Origin: CBDUBH01 sp965365345
GTDB taxonomy: Bacteria; Bacteroidota; Ignavibacteria; Ignavibacteriales; SURF-24
Direction of reading: 5' to 3'
Length of the DNA: 16,955 bases
Assembly (NCBI GenBank): GCA_965365345.1
Contig: CBDUBH010000080.1
Coordinates: 1-16,955 of the forward strand
Part shown: piece by piece, positions 6,235 to 14,246 of the stretch
How positions within the stretch are numbered: position 1 is the stretch's first letter
Layout: every line of letters begins with the position of its first letter
The notes under the pieces: model-generated
The model's database searches: none
Told to the model about the DNA's origin: nothing
What the model saw: the letters and a program-made list of their open reading frames with translations, nothing else
Program-made: the position numbers and the translations under genes

Positions 6235-8067
6235 ATGTTAATTAAAATATCCATAATTCTGTTTTTTGTTTTGAATATAAATTCATTTTTAAGTGGTCAA
6301 CAAAATCAGGAAACATTAGCGAAAATCGGAAGCACCGAAATTTCCAAATCGGAATTTATTGAACGCTCTGAACTTTCTCCTTTTCCCGGAGCACGTTCAA
6401 ATCCGAATTCAATCGAAACAAAAAAAAATATTTTGTACACACTTATTGCTGAAAAAATTCTCGCGCTTGAAGCCGTAAAATCAGGATTTGACACAACTTC
6501 GGATTATAGAAAATATATTTCGAATATTGAAAAAATGAACATGCGTGACCAATTATTCAAAAAGGAAATTGAATCCAGAATCAATATTGATAATGAAGAA
6601 TTGCTTGATGCTGTAAAAAGAGGCAGACAAAATTTAAATGTAAAATTCATTTTTTCGCAGCATTCAAGTGAAATTAAATATTTGGATTCACTAATAAAAT
6701 CAGGCGCATCGTTTGATTCATTACTTAGTTTCAGATCCGAAAATTTTGAGCAAAAAGATTTTCTGCAAGTTACATTCGGGACAATGGTAACTTCAGTTGA
6801 AAGTGTACTTTACAAATTACAGCCCGGAGAAATCAGCGCTCCGGTAAACCTCAAGGAAGGATTTTACATCTTCAAACTTTATTCAAAAGAAACAAAAAAT
6901 ATTGATGATGAAAAATTAGTTTCCGATGCGAAAAAAGTTTTGCGCTCAAGGAAAATTGATGAACTTTATTATTATTTTATTCAAAACACTTTTAAAGATA
7001 TTGAAGCAGAAATTGATTCCGTTATTTATAAAAATTTACTTGCAAATTTATCGGAAATCCTTCATGAAAAATATACCGATTACAAACCCGATAAATATAC
7101 AAACGCATTTTTGCTTGATGAATATTCAATTTCTTTGATCAAAAATAAATTCAATAAAAATACTTTAAACAGAAAATTTATCTCAGCTGCAAATGTTGAA
7201 ATATCACTTGATAATTATTTGGAAATGCTGAAACTGGAAGCCCCGAAATTCCGGGATATTTCACCGGGAATAATTCAAAATACAATGCGTGTTTTTACAA
7301 CGAATTTATTGCAGCGCGAAATTATAACAAAAATTGCTTATCAGGAAAATCTTCAAAATGATCCTGAAGTAATTAAAAATGTAAATGTTTGGCGCAATCA
7401 TTATCTTTCAAAAAAAATGGAAGCCAAAATTTATTCATCAATTGAAGTTAACGGTGATGAAGTTGAAAAATTTATTTTGAATTCCGATGATTATAAAAAT
7501 CCCGTTGAAGTTAACATAACTGAAGTTTTAACTCCCGATCTTGAAACGATGGAAAAAGTTATGAACGAACTTTCCGCAGGAAGATCAATAAGTGAACTTG
7601 CAAAAATTTATACGATAAGAGATAGCGTTAAAAATAAAGGCGGCGAGTTTGGATTTGTACACACGGCAAAACTCGGAGAACTTGGCAGAAGGGCTTTAGA
7701 AATAAATCCCGGTGAAATTTTTGGTCCGGTTGAATTGGAAGAAGGCTGGTCAATTTTCAAACTTAACGGAAAAAGAAATTCAGTTTCAAATGAAATGAAT
7801 CCTGATTCAACCGAAACATCCGATGCTCGCGAAAATTTGATCCGTAAAAAATATCAGGAAAAATTAAATGATTTTGTTTACGGCTCTGCATCAAATTTAA
7901 AACTGGAAGTGAACGAAAAAATTCTGAATGAAATTAATTTGACCAACGTAAATACTATAGTTTACAGGTATTTCGGATTTGGCGGAAAAATGCTTGCAGT
8001 TCCTTTTATGAAACAAATTTCGGAATGGCGCGAAAAAATTGAACAATCACAAAAAGATCTTTTTTGA
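6235..8067 (+). CDS. SurA/PpiC-type periplasmic foldase with two parvulin-like modules
   Basis: A 610-residue exported protein with signal peptide (1-21, ending SFLSGQQ). A SurA-N-like helical segment follows (ETLAKIGSTEISKSEFIERS, helices to about 130). A first, degenerate parvulin-like module covers about 133-216, with FGTMVTSVESVLYKLQPGEI then SAPVNLKEGFYIFKL. A long helical region spans 225-420, and a second parvulin module about 424-512 (NKGGEFGFVHTAKLGELGRR, then LEINPGEIFGPVELEEGWSI). Members act as peptidyl-prolyl isomerases or chaperones for exported and outer-membrane proteins. The first module lacks the usual GGdLGw motif (FGTMV instead), so it may be only a binding module. It heads the operon with the solute-binding protein, kinase and response regulator. 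A role in folding the exported enzymes or the sensor is inferred from that position. Confidence 0.85.
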   Translation: MLIKISIILFFVLNINSFLSGQQNQETLAKIGSTEISKSEFIERSELSPFPGARSNPNSIETKKNILYTLIAEKILALEAVKSGFDTTSDYRKYISNIEKMNMRDQLFKKEIESRINIDNEELLDAVKRGRQNLNVKFIFSQHSSEIKYLDSLIKSGASFDSLLSFRSENFEQKDFLQVTFGTMVTSVESVLYKLQPGEISAPVNLKEGFYIFKLYSKETKNIDDEKLVSDAKKVLRSRKIDELYYYFIQNTFKDIEAEIDSVIYKNLLANLSEILHEKYTDYKPDKYTNAFLLDEYSISLIKNKFNKNTLNRKFISAANVEISLDNYLEMLKLEAPKFRDISPGIIQNTMRVFTTNLLQREIITKIAYQENLQNDPEVIKNVNVWRNHYLSKKMEAKIYSSIEVNGDEVEKFILNSDDYKNPVEVNITEVLTPDLETMEKVMNELSAGRSISELAKIYTIRDSVKNKGGEFGFVHTAKLGELGRRALEINPGEIFGPVELEEGWSIFKLNGKRNSVSNEMNPDSTETSDARENLIRKKYQEKLNDFVYGSASNLKLEVNEKILNEINLTNVNTIVYRYFGFGGKMLAVPFMKQISEWREKIEQSQKDLF

Positions 8068-8111
8068 AATTATTTTTTAATTATTTCAAAAAAAGAAAAT
8101 TATATTACAGA

Positions 8112-9440
8112 ATGAAATTAAACTCCAACATATCAAAAACAGTATTATTTGTATTGGGAACTGCGGGAATTATTATCGGAATAATTTTGACAGTTGTTTT
8201 TATTTACAGCGATATGACAAATCAAAAAAACGACTCCGTTACAAAAATTTATTATGTTGATAATATTTCTTCGGCACATCAAAAATTGATAAATATTTTT
8301 AACGGAAAAAATAAAAATAAAATTGAAGTTGTTCCCATAAATGTTCCTTTCGATAAATTCAGCACCAACGAAAGAAAAGAATTGCTGATACGTTATTTGC
8401 GAAGCAAGAATGACAGAATAGATCTTTTTGCCGTTGATCAAATTTGGGTTCCCAGATTTGCAAGATGGAGCGAACCCTTGGGGAAATATTTCCCTACTTC
8501 CGAACGCGAAAAACTTTTGTCGTACGCTTTGGAAACTTGTGTTTACAATGAAAATCTGATGGCACTTCCGCTTTACATTGATGTCGCTACAATGTATTAC
8601 AGAAAAAATATTTTGAACTCAATTCCAGAAAATGAAGTTTTAAAAAATAAACTCGCCAAATCAATAACATGGGAAGAATTAATTGAACTTGGCAAAAAGA
8701 ATAAAAAATTTCAAAATATTTTTTACATTTTTCCCGCCGATAAATACGAAGGATTGATGTGCAGCTTTGTTGAACTTATTCAATCTCAAGGCGGAAATCT
8801 TTTTTATAATGATTCACTAAATTTAAGATCACCAGAAGCAAAACGCTCTCTGCAATTTTTGATTGATCTTGTGAATAAATATAAATTCACTCCAGAAATT
8901 GTTACCGAGTACAATGAAAATTTATGTTACGAATATTTTTTAAAAAACGATGCGCTGTTTTTGCGTCATTGGCCTGATTTTCTTAATGATAATGAAGCAA
9001 AGCTTGCAAAATATAGTATTGATGATGAAGTTGTTCCGGTTCCGCTTCCACATTTTGAAGGTTCAAAAAAAGCGGCAATTTTCGGCGGCTGGAATTTAAT
9101 GATATCAAAATATTCCAAAAGAAAAGCAGCATCACTTGAATTTTTGAAATTCTTAACAAGCAGAGAAGCGCAGGAATTAATTTACAAAGAAGGCGGATAT
9201 CTTCCGGTGCTAAATTCAGTTTACGAAGATACATCAATGATTAAAGATCATCCGCACTTGAAATATTTTTACGGTTTAATGGAGATGGGAATTCATAGAC
9301 CTTTTGTGGAAAATTACACACAATATTCCGATATAATTTCTTTTTATTTAAATCTTGCGATCAAAAATGAATTAACGGCAGATGAGGCACTTAAACAGGC
9401 AGAAGATGTTATCAAAAATAAAATCGCTTTTATTAAGTAA
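8112..9440 (+). CDS. Membrane-anchored extracellular solute-binding protein (SBP family 1), likely sensor subunit
   Basis: A 442-residue periplasmic sugar-binding-type protein. A short basic N-terminus and an uncleaved-looking hydrophobic helix at about 9-33 (VLFVLGTAGIIIGIILTVVF) tether it to the inner membrane; there is no lipobox cysteine. The rest has the MalE-like family 1 layout: VDQIWVPRFARWSEPLGKYF, LMALPLYIDVATMYYRKNIL, TWEELIELGKK, SQGGNLFYND, and the diagnostic GGWNLMISKYSKRKAASLEF then LKFLTSREAQ. No ABC permease or ATPase gene is near. Histidine kinase and response regulator genes follow directly, so I read it as a ligand receptor that signals to the kinase rather than an import component. 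An in-frame TTG at 8064 would extend it by 16 residues but has no ribosome site; ATG 8112 starts just before a normal anchor. The ligand is not predictable; an oligosaccharide is likely. Confidence 0.85.
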   Translation: MKLNSNISKTVLFVLGTAGIIIGIILTVVFIYSDMTNQKNDSVTKIYYVDNISSAHQKLINIFNGKNKNKIEVVPINVPFDKFSTNERKELLIRYLRSKNDRIDLFAVDQIWVPRFARWSEPLGKYFPTSEREKLLSYALETCVYNENLMALPLYIDVATMYYRKNILNSIPENEVLKNKLAKSITWEELIELGKKNKKFQNIFYIFPADKYEGLMCSFVELIQSQGGNLFYNDSLNLRSPEAKRSLQFLIDLVNKYKFTPEIVTEYNENLCYEYFLKNDALFLRHWPDFLNDNEAKLAKYSIDDEVVPVPLPHFEGSKKAAIFGGWNLMISKYSKRKAASLEFLKFLTSREAQELIYKEGGYLPVLNSVYEDTSMIKDHPHLKYFYGLMEMGIHRPFVENYTQYSDIISFYLNLAIKNELTADEALKQAEDVIKNKIAFIK

Positions 9441-9492
9441 AAATTTTCCGGAAGCTGAAATAAAATAATTTCAACTTTTTGGCGAGCATACG

Positions 9493-10968
9493 ATGAGTAA
9501 AAATCTTTTTGAAAAATTTAAAAAATATCATTTCGAAATAAGGCATTTGACCGTGCTTTTTTTGATTTTGATTGTATTCCAGCTTCTGCTGTCATTCATT
9601 CATAAAGCATCGCTGCGTAATTTTGTTGATAACACTCAGGAATGGTACCAGCAGCACTCAGCGGAAAGTCTTGCAAATCTTACCACTACCACACTGGAAC
9701 TGCTTTTGGAAACGGTGAAAATGCGTGATGAAATTCCGGTTTCGGAGGAAAGAAAAGTAATTCAATTTATTGATATAATTTTCAGTCAGCAGATCCTTCA
9801 ACAAAACATTGAAGAAATGTGCGTTATTGTAAATCATAATAATCAGATTTACGCTATTGATGACAGCAAGGAACTTTATTCATTTTTATTGAAAGGCGAG
9901 CGTTTTGAAAATTCAAATGAAAAACATAAAGATGCAATTGAATTGTACGGCAAACTTTATGATGATATGGCAAAAAAAGAACAGGTTTACAGTATCATAA
10001 AAGATAAAAGATCTTATCAGATATTGGTTCCTTTTGTTCCGAACGGTGAATTTATCGGTGCGGTTTACATGCGCAATACTCCCGATCTTTCTTTTGTTAC
10101 TCATGAAATAATTACAAATTACGGAGAAACTTCCATAATTTATTCGGCATTAATATTTCTCGGATTTTTATCAATGTATTATATTTCTTCTTATACGGTA
10201 AAAGAGCGTGATGATGCTTTGAAATTAGTGTTTGAAGAGAAAGAAAAAAATCTGAAGGAATTAATTGAACATGAAAAAGAAGCAGTATTTACAAGGCGGA
10301 TTTATCACACCCACCATAAAGCCGAAAAAATAATGGGCTTTATTAAAGAAGATCTGAAAAAAATTAATGCCGATACAATTGATGAAATTACTTACCGCGT
10401 TAAAAAATATTCCAATTTTATTTCGCGTGTAATTTACGATATGAAATGGTACGATCAGCCGATTCAGATCATAAGAAGCAATGTTTTCAGTACTAACATA
10501 AATGAAGTGATAAAATTTATTGTTGATAATATTATTCTGAGGACTTCGGCAAAGATAAGCGCATTTAAAGTTTTTACCGAGCTTGATGAAACCGCGCCAA
10601 ACATTCCCATAAATGAATTTGTTGTTTGGGAAGCATTGGAGCCGCTTATTCAGAATTCAATTGATCATAATAAATCCCGGGATCTTTGCGTAGCAATAAA
10701 AACAAAATATTACCCGGAGGAAAAATTTACTTTAATTACAATTTCAGATAACGGCACCGGAATAAATCCGGCGCTTCTTGAAAAAAATGAAAAAGGAATT
10801 AAAAAAATATTTCTTGAGAATGTATCAACTAAATCAAACAATTCACACAACAGCGGATTCGGTTGCTACATTGCTTATGAAATTTGCAAACAAAGATGCG
10901 GCTGGGAAATTGATGCGGAAAATCTTCCCGAAGGCGGATCAATTTTCAGTATTAAAATTAAAGTTTGA
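9493..10968 (+). CDS. Transmembrane sensor histidine kinase with Cache-like periplasmic domain and atypical H box
   Basis: A 491-residue inner-membrane kinase. TM1 is at about 18-36. The periplasmic region 37-210 ends in a single-Cache-like pattern (MCVIVNHNNQIYAIDDSKEL ... YQILVPFVPNGEFIGAVYMR). TM2 is at about 214-233, with no HAMP domain; a charged coiled coil (236-265) leads straight into the dimerisation helix. That helix reads TRRIYHTHHKAEKIMGFI. The phospho-acceptor is one of H272, H274 or H275, and the usual H-E/D-x-x-x-P pattern is absent. The ATPase domain has an N box (EALEPLIQNSIDHN, N388), G1 (DNGTGI, D419) and a variant G2 (SGFGCYIAYEICKQRCG). It lies 52 bases after the solute-binding protein and 24 before the response regulator, so the three most likely form one signalling pathway. 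The kinase call is secure; the pairing is inferred. Confidence 0.9.
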   Translation: MSKNLFEKFKKYHFEIRHLTVLFLILIVFQLLLSFIHKASLRNFVDNTQEWYQQHSAESLANLTTTTLELLLETVKMRDEIPVSEERKVIQFIDIIFSQQILQQNIEEMCVIVNHNNQIYAIDDSKELYSFLLKGERFENSNEKHKDAIELYGKLYDDMAKKEQVYSIIKDKRSYQILVPFVPNGEFIGAVYMRNTPDLSFVTHEIITNYGETSIIYSALIFLGFLSMYYISSYTVKERDDALKLVFEEKEKNLKELIEHEKEAVFTRRIYHTHHKAEKIMGFIKEDLKKINADTIDEITYRVKKYSNFISRVIYDMKWYDQPIQIIRSNVFSTNINEVIKFIVDNIILRTSAKISAFKVFTELDETAPNIPINEFVVWEALEPLIQNSIDHNKSRDLCVAIKTKYYPEEKFTLITISDNGTGINPALLEKNEKGIKKIFLENVSTKSNNSHNSGFGCYIAYEICKQRCGWEIDAENLPEGGSIFSIKIKV

Positions 10969-10992
10969 TAAATATTAAAGAAAAGGGAAAAA

Positions 10993-12438
10993 ATGTTTTT
11001 ATCGGATAACATAAATATAATTTTAATTGAAGATGAAGAATTTGATGTTGAAAGAGTTAAAAATACATTAAAACCTTTCAGCGAAAAAATTAAGATCTGC
11101 GATGTGGTTTCAGATGGAATTTCCGCAATGGAATTTATAGAAGAAAATAAAAATAAGTATGATGTAGCGATTATGGATTATCAAATTGCGGGCGGATTAA
11201 AAGGCGTTCAGCTTATAAAAAAAATAAAAACAATTGATCCGGCTTTGCAGATTATCGTAATAACAAAAATGACGACAAACATAATGGATTTTGAATTTGC
11301 AAATTCATTGATTGAAGCCGGCGCTTTTTGGTACTGCACAAAATATCCGGGCGATATTGAAGATTATATTTATCAACCAACCGATTTTTTATTAAGCATT
11401 ATAAACGCTTTTGAAAAAAAGAAACTTCAAAAAGAAAATACCAAATCAAATGCGCGTTTGGAAAAAAAGATTGAAGATATTCTTGAGAACAAAAAAATTA
11501 TCGGTGTTTCAAATTCAGCACAAAGATTAAAAGATCAAATAATTGAATATGCAAAAAGTAACGTAAGTATTTTGATATTGGGAGCTTCGGGAACGGGAAA
11601 AGAATTGGTTGCGCATAATATTCATTATAACAGCAATAGAAAGTACGAAAATTTTATTGCGATAAATTGCGGAAGTTTGCCTGAACAGCTTGTGGAAAGT
11701 GAATTATTCGGATATGAAAAAGGAGCTTTTACCGGAGCAGAAAAACGAAAACCCGGATTGTTTGAACTTGCAAATCACGGCACAATTTTTCTGGATGAAA
11801 TTGCAGAGCTTCCTTTAAATGTTCAGGTAAAATTGCTTAGAGTAATTCAGGAAGGCGAACTTGAAAAAATAGGAAGAACCGAAAAAGTAAAAGTTGATGT
11901 TAGAATTATTGCTGCTTCAAACAAAAATTTGGAACAGGAAGTTAAAGCAAGAAGATTTCGCGAAGATCTTTATTACAGATTGAATGTTGTACCTATCAGA
12001 GTTCCGCAGCTTAAGGAAAGAAAAGAAGATTTACCGGTGCTAATTGATTTTTTCATAAAAGAATTTGCAAAAGATATGGGTCGGGATCCGATTTTGATCA
12101 GCAGCGAAGCAATGAATGAAATTTACAATTACGAATGGCCCGGAAATGTTCGTGAATTAAAAAATGTAATTCAAAGACTCTTTTTTGCAAATGAAGAAGT
12201 TATTTCAAAAGAAAAAATTAAGCCGGCATTGGGAAATTGTTTTTCAATTTATGAAGATGAAAAAAGCTTTTCGATAGAAAGCCAAATTGTTCCCTTAAAT
12301 GAATTCGAGAAAAAAGCCCGTGAAAAATATGTGAAATTTGTCCGCGAAAATTCAAATTCCGATAACGAAGCTGCGCGCAAATTAGGAATGGCACCTTCAA
12401 ACTACAGCAGGATGATAAAAGATCTGGATATAAGATAA
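10993..12438 (+). CDS. Sigma-54-dependent response regulator (enhancer-binding protein)
   Basis: A 481-residue NtrC-family transcription activator. The receiver domain covers 1-140, with acidic pocket E13/D14, phospho-acceptor D62 in IMDYQIAGG, T91 and K117 all present. A coiled linker leads to the AAA+ domain at about 168-400: Walker A GASGTGKE (197-204), ESELFGYEKGAFTGAEKRKP with the sigma-54-contacting GAFTGA loop (244-249), Walker B TIFLDEI (264-270), FREDLYYRLNVVPIRVPQLK, and WPGNVREL (382-389). The C-terminal Fis-type helix-turn-helix is at about 437-481 (SDNEAARKLGMAPSNYSRMI). The ribosome site is AAAAGGGA. It is the last gene of the four-gene operon. The two operons flanking it have matching sigma-54 promoters and tandem palindromes, which makes it their probable activator. 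Confidence 0.95.
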   Translation: MFLSDNINIILIEDEEFDVERVKNTLKPFSEKIKICDVVSDGISAMEFIEENKNKYDVAIMDYQIAGGLKGVQLIKKIKTIDPALQIIVITKMTTNIMDFEFANSLIEAGAFWYCTKYPGDIEDYIYQPTDFLLSIINAFEKKKLQKENTKSNARLEKKIEDILENKKIIGVSNSAQRLKDQIIEYAKSNVSILILGASGTGKELVAHNIHYNSNRKYENFIAINCGSLPEQLVESELFGYEKGAFTGAEKRKPGLFELANHGTIFLDEIAELPLNVQVKLLRVIQEGELEKIGRTEKVKVDVRIIAASNKNLEQEVKARRFREDLYYRLNVVPIRVPQLKERKEDLPVLIDFFIKEFAKDMGRDPILISSEAMNEIYNYEWPGNVRELKNVIQRLFFANEEVISKEKIKPALGNCFSIYEDEKSFSIESQIVPLNEFEKKAREKYVKFVRENSNSDNEAARKLGMAPSNYSRMIKDLDIR

Positions 12439-12480
12439 AATATCTGAAAAATTATTTTTTAAGTTTTCGAAATAAAATAC

Positions 12481-12518
12481 TTATCAAACTGATAATCAAT
12501 TACTTATCAGTTTGATAT
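12481..12518 (+). promoter_or_regulatory. Tandem palindromic activator sites (UAS) upstream of the symporter
   Basis: Two copies of the operator seen before the secreted GH5 gene: TTATCAAACTGATAA at 12481-12495 (perfect) and TTATCAGTTTGATAT at 12504-12518 (last base differs). Centres are 23 bp apart. The two copies are also mutually inverted, so TATCAAACTGATAA and TTATCAGTTTGATA form 14-bp arms around 8 bases. They end 72 bp before the GG of the sigma-54 promoter at 12590, nearly the same distance as in the GH5 promoter. In RNA the pair could fold as a hairpin, so termination of the upstream operon is a second possible role, although no T-run follows. Confidence 0.72.
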
Positions 12519-12589
12519 TTCAAGCGACAAATTCATCCTATATAAATTTAAAACCTCAATTTTCCGATCGAAAATCAGCATAATCATTT

Positions 12590-12605
12590 CGGCATTATTT
12601 ATGCT
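12590..12605 (+). promoter_or_regulatory. Sigma-54 promoter of the symporter gene
   Basis: CGGCATTATTTATGCT has the -24 GG (12591-12592) and -12 GC (12603-12604) with exactly 10 bases between, sharing the GGCAT-N6-ATGC core with the GH5 promoter at 3985. The predicted transcription start is near 12615, giving a leader of about 24 bases before the TTG start of the symporter. This agrees with the start codon chosen. Confidence 0.75.
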
Positions 12606-12638
12606 TATTCAAATTGTTAATTAACTTTTGAGATAAAT

Positions 12639-14246
12639 TTGATCGGCAATCTTTCAATAGTAGAAACTGTAATTATAACCCTTTATTTGACATCAGCCAT
12701 TGTCATCGGGTTATATTTTTCCCGCAAAAAGGATCAATCTTCTTTAGATTACTTTTTGGGCGGAAAAAACATTGGTTGGATCGCGATCGGATTATCACTT
12801 TTTGCAACAAACATTTCGAGTGAACATTTCATAGGACTTGCCGGTTCGGGCGCTTCCAAGGGAATGGCTGTGGCACAATTTGAATGGATTGCAATTATAA
12901 GTCTTGTAATGCTCGGCTGGATCTTTGTTCCGCTTTATTCGAAAGCAAATGTTTTTACAACTCCTGAATTTTTGGAAAAAAGATTTAACAGAAAAATAAG
13001 ATTATATTTTACCGGCATATCAATTTTTACTTACATAATTACAAAGATTTCAGTAACACTTTTTGCCGGCAGTTTACTTTTCAGAGAGCTTTTCGGAATT
13101 GACATTTTTATCTCCACAATTTTAATGATAATCTTTACGGGCACTTATACTATTATCGGCGGAATTCGTCCCGTAATTTACACGCACATTTTTCAGGCGA
13201 TAATTTTAATAATAGGCGCAAGTATTTTAACAGTATTGGGATTAAATGAGGTTGGTGGATTCTCGGCCTTAAAAAGTAAACTTTCTCCGGAATATTTTCA
13301 TTTATTGAGACCTGCATCGGATCCGGATTTCCCTTGGACGGGAATTATTTTCGGCGCGCCTATTCTTGCGGTATGGTATTGGTGCACCGATCAATATATT
13401 GTTCAAAGAGTTTTATGTGCAAAAGATGTTAACAATGCAAGAAAAGGCACATTGCTTGCATCATTTTTAAAGATACTTCCTGCTTTTATTCTTGTTTTAC
13501 CCGGATTGATAGCAGTTGTCCTTTTTCCTGAAATTAAGGGCGATGAAGCATATCCTGTTTTGATAAGCGCAAGTTTTATTCCCGCATGGATCAGAGGAAT
13601 TATAATTGCCGCACTTCTTTCTGCATTGATGTCATCTCTGGCAAGTTGTTTTAACAGTACCGCTACTTTATACACTTTGGATATTTATAAAAATTTTCAT
13701 CCGGAAGCTTCTGATAGAAAACTTGTTTTGGTTGGTAGATTGACAACTACAATTATAACCGTTGCCGCTTTGTTCTGGGTTCCTTTAATAAAATTTATGA
13801 GCAGCAATATTTACATTTATCTGCAAAGCGTTCAAGCTTATATAAGTCCGCCGATAGTAAGTGTATTTTTATTCGGAATTTTTTGGAAAAGAATTAATTC
13901 CAAAGGCGCAATCTGGGCTTTAACAGTTGGCGGAATTCTTGGAATTTCAAGATTACTGCTTGATTTACTTAGCAATTACGGGTTCAGTTTTAATAATTTT
14001 GCCGGTCAATTTCTTGCAATTAATTATCTGCACTTTGCAATAATGTTATTTATAATTTCATCAATCGTGTTGATAAACGTAAGCTTATTCACAGAAAGGA
14101 AAAAGCAATATGATAGTTCAATAATTTCAGATGAATTAGAACTTGAATTTTCAAGACAGCAGGTAACAAAGCCATTACGGGCAGATATATTTTTATCGGT
14201 TTTTGTTTTGGCAATTGTTTTAGGATTATGGAGCATGTTCTTATAA
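12639..14246 (+). CDS. Sodium/solute symporter (SSS/SGLT family), probable sugar importer
   Basis: A 535-residue inner-membrane transporter that would couple solute uptake to the sodium gradient. The family layout is evident: first helix VETVIITLYLTSAIVIGLYF, the loop SLDYFLGGKNIGWIAIGLSL, and the SGLT signature-like FATNISSEHFIGLAGSGASK near residues 55-74. About 14 hydrophobic helices follow, with YTIIGGIRPVIYTHIFQAII, AVWYWCTDQYIVQRVLCAKD and LLSALMSSLASCFNSTATLY. The glucose/galactose branch is favoured by SSEHFIG and WYWCTDQ; the solute itself is inferred. No in-frame ATG precedes these motifs, so the TTG at 12639 is the likely start (weak GAGA before it), and it fits the short leader from the sigma-54 promoter. 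It probably imports sugars released by the secreted GH5 enzyme. Confidence 0.93.
   Translation: MIGNLSIVETVIITLYLTSAIVIGLYFSRKKDQSSLDYFLGGKNIGWIAIGLSLFATNISSEHFIGLAGSGASKGMAVAQFEWIAIISLVMLGWIFVPLYSKANVFTTPEFLEKRFNRKIRLYFTGISIFTYIITKISVTLFAGSLLFRELFGIDIFISTILMIIFTGTYTIIGGIRPVIYTHIFQAIILIIGASILTVLGLNEVGGFSALKSKLSPEYFHLLRPASDPDFPWTGIIFGAPILAVWYWCTDQYIVQRVLCAKDVNNARKGTLLASFLKILPAFILVLPGLIAVVLFPEIKGDEAYPVLISASFIPAWIRGIIIAALLSALMSSLASCFNSTATLYTLDIYKNFHPEASDRKLVLVGRLTTTIITVAALFWVPLIKFMSSNIYIYLQSVQAYISPPIVSVFLFGIFWKRINSKGAIWALTVGGILGISRLLLDLLSNYGFSFNNFAGQFLAINYLHFAIMLFIISSIVLINVSLFTERKKQYDSSIISDELELEFSRQQVTKPLRADIFLSVFVLAIVLGLWSMFL

Noticed and set aside
8060..8093. 11-bp inverted repeat (TTTTTTGAAAT / ATTTCAAAAAA) at the foldase/SBP junction as a terminator or attenuator
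   Set aside because: Only one G-C pair per arm side and a 12-base loop, so the stem would be weak. In DNA this AT-rich such repeats arise by chance.
8064..8111. Upstream TTG start that would extend the solute-binding protein by 16 residues
   Set aside because: It overlaps the foldase stop, has no ribosome site, and adds a strongly basic segment before the anchor. ATG 8112 gives a normal N-terminus. It cannot be fully excluded, because translational coupling by a 4-base overlap is possible.
10778..10978. 66-codon plus-strand frame overlapping the 3' end of the membrane kinase
   Set aside because: Lysine-rich shadow of the ATPase G2 region in another frame, with no domain or independent start signal.
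12481..12518. Hairpin as the terminator of the regulator operon rather than activator sites
   Set aside because: No T-run follows, and the same TTATC-N5-GATAA units occur before the GH5 gene in an arrangement that does not form one large hairpin, so a DNA operator explains both better.
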